Source: Austropuccinia psidii
Lineage: Eukaryota > Basidiomycota > Pucciniomycetes > Pucciniales > Sphaerophragmiaceae
Length of the DNA: 64,000 nucleotides
Assembly: GCA_023105745.1 (NCBI GenBank)
Contig: JALGQZ010000019.1
Span: forward strand, 1,178,001-1,242,000
Reading direction: 5' to 3'
Position 1 is the first letter of the stretch. Each line of letters starts with the position of its first letter. The notes under the pieces were generated by a model that was given only the letters and a program-made list of their open reading frames with translations, was not told the origin of the DNA and made no database searches. Below, one piece after another: positions 61,289-64,000 of the stretch. Position numbers and translations under genes: made by a program.

Positions 61289-62030
61289 AATACTATGTCC
61301 CCTGCAAACATCAGAGACATTGAATTCCCAATGCCTCAGCCAGAAGAACAGAAAAGATTATTCAGAGCCAAACGACCAAGGTTTGGATACAATTATGAAT
61401 GGAAAGACATTAAGGTAAATATTCCTCACACTCCTATTCAGCTTCCAGTTCAAAAGAAATTTCAATCAAGAGCACTGGACAGACATGGTTTGAGCTCTTC
61501 AGATCCATAAACTCCTCAAAGAACTATTTCAATGGATCATGAAAAACAAGATATTCAACCTAGAACCACATTCTCAAAATAATTTATGATCTGGAAAAAG
61601 ATGTGAATAAACTCTTTAACATTTGTGAAGACATAAACACACAGACAGGTGGTGACGACCTGGAAAATACACCTACCAAGCTGAAAAAGGAGGAAACTAA
61701 ACAAAATGCCCAGCTAGAAAGTAGGAAGAGGGAACCATCAAAGTGCAAAGATGGAGATTATATGAGCTACTCAGAGGAGGATATACTAAAACAATTTCAA
61801 TATGCCACAGTTTGGACCAAATTATCTAGTTTAGGAGTATATGATTATATGGAGCTCATTAATTATATTAATAGACTATTAGTTGATGTCCCAAGTATAT
61901 CAACCCACTGGATCACAGCTATACTGAATACAGAATTCAGAGGCTGTGGCAGTATATATTTCATCAAAATGAAAAAACCCATGGAAAATAGAAGGGAACA
62001 TAATCCAAAAGAATGGTAATGGGACATGGA
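61283..62030 (+). pseudogene. Family-D gag pseudogene with internal deletion
   Basis: The first open piece (61,283-61,510) reads MSPANIRDIEFPMPQPEEQ ... RALDRHGLSSSDP and stops. The second (61,603-62,019) reads KDVNKLFNICEDI ... CKDGDYMSYSEEDILKQF ... YDYMELINYINRLLVDVPSI, the capsid-type block. From memory of related rust elements several hundred bases normally separate these parts, so an internal deletion near 61,575 is likely. That comparison is recollection, not a measurement. Confidence 0.78.
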
Positions 62031-62394
62031 TATGGCAGAATGACATGAAATTGAAAAAGTAAAATACACAGTTTAAACGGATCCAAATTAATGATTCCTT
62101 GAACAATAAAATAGGCCAAAGCCATTTATCCCCATATGAGCTCTCAAATTAGAAATTTTCAGCTCCTGAAAAAACCTTCCAGGAGAAATAGGACATTAAG
62201 TCAAATTCAGATGCGAACAAGACTGTACTGTTAACATAATTTCTAATGATAAACAATATGCAGGGAGAAGGAAAAATATTGGGAAATACTCCTCTTATAA
62301 CAACAGAAGCTTCAAAGAAAAGAAAGATTCCAGACCTGATAATAGCAAAAAATAAAAGGATAATTCTGCAAAAGAACCTATGAAGAAAGACCCA

Positions 62395-62436
62395 TGTCAC
62401 AATTGTGGATCTCCATACTACTATTCCCAAACCTGT
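62395..62436 (+). pseudogene. Family-D zinc knuckle, His lost
   Basis: It reads CHNCGSPYYYSQTC. CX2CX4HX4C spacing is kept, but the His position is Tyr. Confidence 0.75.
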
Positions 62437-62599
62437 CCTAATTCTAGAAAGATCTACTCCATTGAATAATTCCCAAGACAAGAACCTCGGACCAAGAATT
62501 CTGACTCTGACAGCATGCAGAATGCCATCAGGGAAGACCTTTAGGATGGGAATGACCCCACAGAGAAATATTGGGTGAAGTAGCAAGAGAAAACCCATA

Positions 62600-63060
62600 T
62601 AGAAATCCAATACATACAGTTAGAAACAGGTATATCACATTTGACAAAAAACAGGAGCCTGTACAAGAACACCCAAGATGTACAGACATTCCTAGTGACA
62701 CCTAACAAAGTTGTGGCATATATACATTGCACAGCTACTAGAACAACAGTTTGTATTGAAAATTCTCAACACCCATTAATAATTGAAAGTAGTTAAAATT
62801 TCTCAATAGTGAACAAGAAGTACTTGTAAGAGTGATTTCCCAACTAGGAAGATAACCTCTTGCCAAATAAGGAAAAAATCTTCAAGAGTGCATCAGGTAA
62901 GATGAAATAAATAAGGACTATAATAAAGGAGGTAAAAATAACCCACAAGAAAGGGAATATCACACTCAATCCAGAGTTTTTGGCTCTTGAAAATTCCCCT
63001 ATAAGAGTGTTCCTATTGGGAACAGACTACCAAATAATGTATGGAATAGATATCTAAAAC
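62600..63060 (+). pseudogene. Family-D protease remnant
   Basis: TTVCIENSQHPLIIESS stands where an aspartic protease would have an Asp-Ser-Gly triplet; Asp is Glu (62,785-62,787) and Gly is Ser, followed by a stop. The end motif VFLLGTDYQIMYGIDI is clear near 63,005-63,055. Confidence 0.75.
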
Positions 63061-63329
63061 AGTAAAAACAGGAACATCATAAAAGATAATAACAAGGATA
63101 AGAAATTCTCCTTTGATACAAACCAAATAACCAATTAAGACCCTATAGAAGAACTAATAGATTAATTCAAGGAAGGGAAATATAGCCCTAGCCTCACAAG
63201 TGAACAAAAATTAAGCTTAATGAAAGTCTAGAGGAAGAAAACACCATATTTTTTCACAGGGGAGGAATTCTTAGGAGAATCAAATGTCACTACATAGAAC
63301 TTTATTTGGATGTGGAAATCCTTACCAAA

Positions 63330-63790
63330 CCATTCTGAGAAGAACTCAATACCCAGTGATCCTTGAACCTAGGAAAGATATTGTGAAACAAATGAATGAA
63401 CCTCTAGCATTGGATGTAATCAGTAAAATAGGAAATAATGAAACTGTGTAATTCACCACACCAGTCCTTATTACTTGTGCCTATGGAAAGGCTAGTTTTT
63501 GTAGAGATTTCAGAGCAAAAAACAATTATACTGAATCAGACATATATCCAATACCCAGGATACAACATTTCAAGGATAAATTAGCAAAAGCAAAATATAT
63601 CACCAAAGTGGATTTAATGAAAGGTTTTAACCAAAACCAAATCAAACCAAACTACATGAAACTACTCAGAATTATATTCCATATGAAAATATATGAGTAG
63701 ACAATAATTTGGTTTGGAATAGAAGATATACCAGGACATTTCCAAAGAATTATGTAAAAAAAATTTTAAAGACAAACTTGGAAGGCTAGA
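63330..63790 (+). pseudogene. Family-D reverse transcriptase remnant
   Basis: Blocks YPVILEPRKDIVKQMNEPL, FTTPVLITCAYGKASFCRDFRA, DIYPIPRIQHF and YITKVDLMKGFNQNQI follow RT order. Stops interrupt after IYE, and the region that should hold YIDD (near 63,780-63,830) is unreadable. Confidence 0.78.
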
Positions 63791-64000
63791 TGGTAGTATA
63801 GATAGATGAAATCATAGTATAATCACAAAAATGAACAGAAAATGTGAAATATGTAGACAGAGTCTCAATTAAATAAATCTCCATTAATCTCAAGATATCA
63901 CTCAAGAAGTGAACCTTTATCCAAAATGAGCTACTGGTTCTGAGAAATAAATGTGCAAGCCTAAGCTTGGAAATAGAAAAAGAAAAAAGTATCAGAAGTC

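Larger units (their letters stand above)
61283..64000 (+). mobile_element. Degenerate family-D Ty3/gypsy element, cut by the window end
   Basis: A fourth gag-pol type, plus strand. Order: gag start, capsid piece, zinc knuckle, protease remnant, RT remnant at the edge. Its text differs from A and C throughout. A 5' LTR was not identified upstream. Nearly every domain contains stops. Confidence 0.85.

Noticed and set aside
1..64000. CRISPR array, bacterial operon, or prokaryotic mobile element
   Set aside because: No regularly spaced short repeats with unique spacers, no Shine-Dalgarno-linked ORF trains; the coding content is gypsy and MULE type with eukaryotic splice-like signals.

Overview
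The window is AT-rich eukaryotic DNA made almost entirely of decayed transposable elements. I find no intact host gene, no tRNA or rRNA gene, and no bacterial-type operon. The gag-pol texts (chromodomain Ty3/gypsy type), the roughly 2-kb LTRs and a Mutator-like transposase ending in an OTU-type domain all fit a rust fungus with an expanded genome. The wording of the polyproteins resembles what I recall of Austropuccinia psidii (myrtle rust) elements. That species assignment is inference and was not checked by any search. I use local family labels A, B, C and D.

Left part (1-11,346): the 3' end of a family-B LTR (1-501) abuts a minus-strand Mutator-like (MULE) transposase pseudogene with an OTU-like C-terminus (502 to about 2,620). 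A truncated plus-strand family-A element follows (5,337 to about 7,871: LTR, primer site, leader ORF, start of gag). Beyond it is an unassigned stretch with two small tandem repeats.

Centre-left (11,347-28,809): a plus-strand family-A gypsy element, A1 (11,352-23,328), is flanked by a perfect AAATA duplication. It lost about 2.4 kb internally (nucleocapsid, protease, RT, most of RNase H). A solo family-B LTR (18,592-22,503) sits inside its 3' LTR, and inside that lies a solo family-A LTR in the opposite orientation (20,008-22,005, perfect TTTAT duplication). The A1 element is followed by a 42-bp hairpin-unit tandem array, a decayed coding-like stretch I do not recognise, and another solo B LTR (26,874-28,804).

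Centre-right (about 29,717-49,776): a minus-strand family-C gypsy element is split between its integrase C-terminus and its chromodomain by a complete minus-strand family-A element, A2 (31,866-42,405; perfect TAATT duplication). Both have two LTRs and gag, protease, RT, RNase H, integrase and chromodomain remnants, and both carry many stops and frameshifts. A2 has lost the RT YIDD motif and two of three integrase catalytic residues. C keeps those but has lost the protease DTG and one zinc-knuckle cysteine.

Right part (49,777-64,000): a solo B LTR on the minus strand (52,020-53,918) is followed by unassigned DNA. A possible 5.5-kb terminal-inverted-repeat unit (55,804-61,288) contains a T-rich/A-rich foldback. 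The window ends in a fourth, degenerate plus-strand gypsy element, D (from about 61,283 to beyond the edge).

Insertion order can be read from the nesting: A1, then B inside it, then another A inside that B; independently C, then A2 inside it. Family A was therefore mobile both before and after a family-B insertion. I saw no convincing undescribed functional system. The most unusual items are the nested stacks, the MULE-OTU relic, the hairpin array, a spliced-looking leader exon conserved in family A, and the possible inverted-repeat element on the right.
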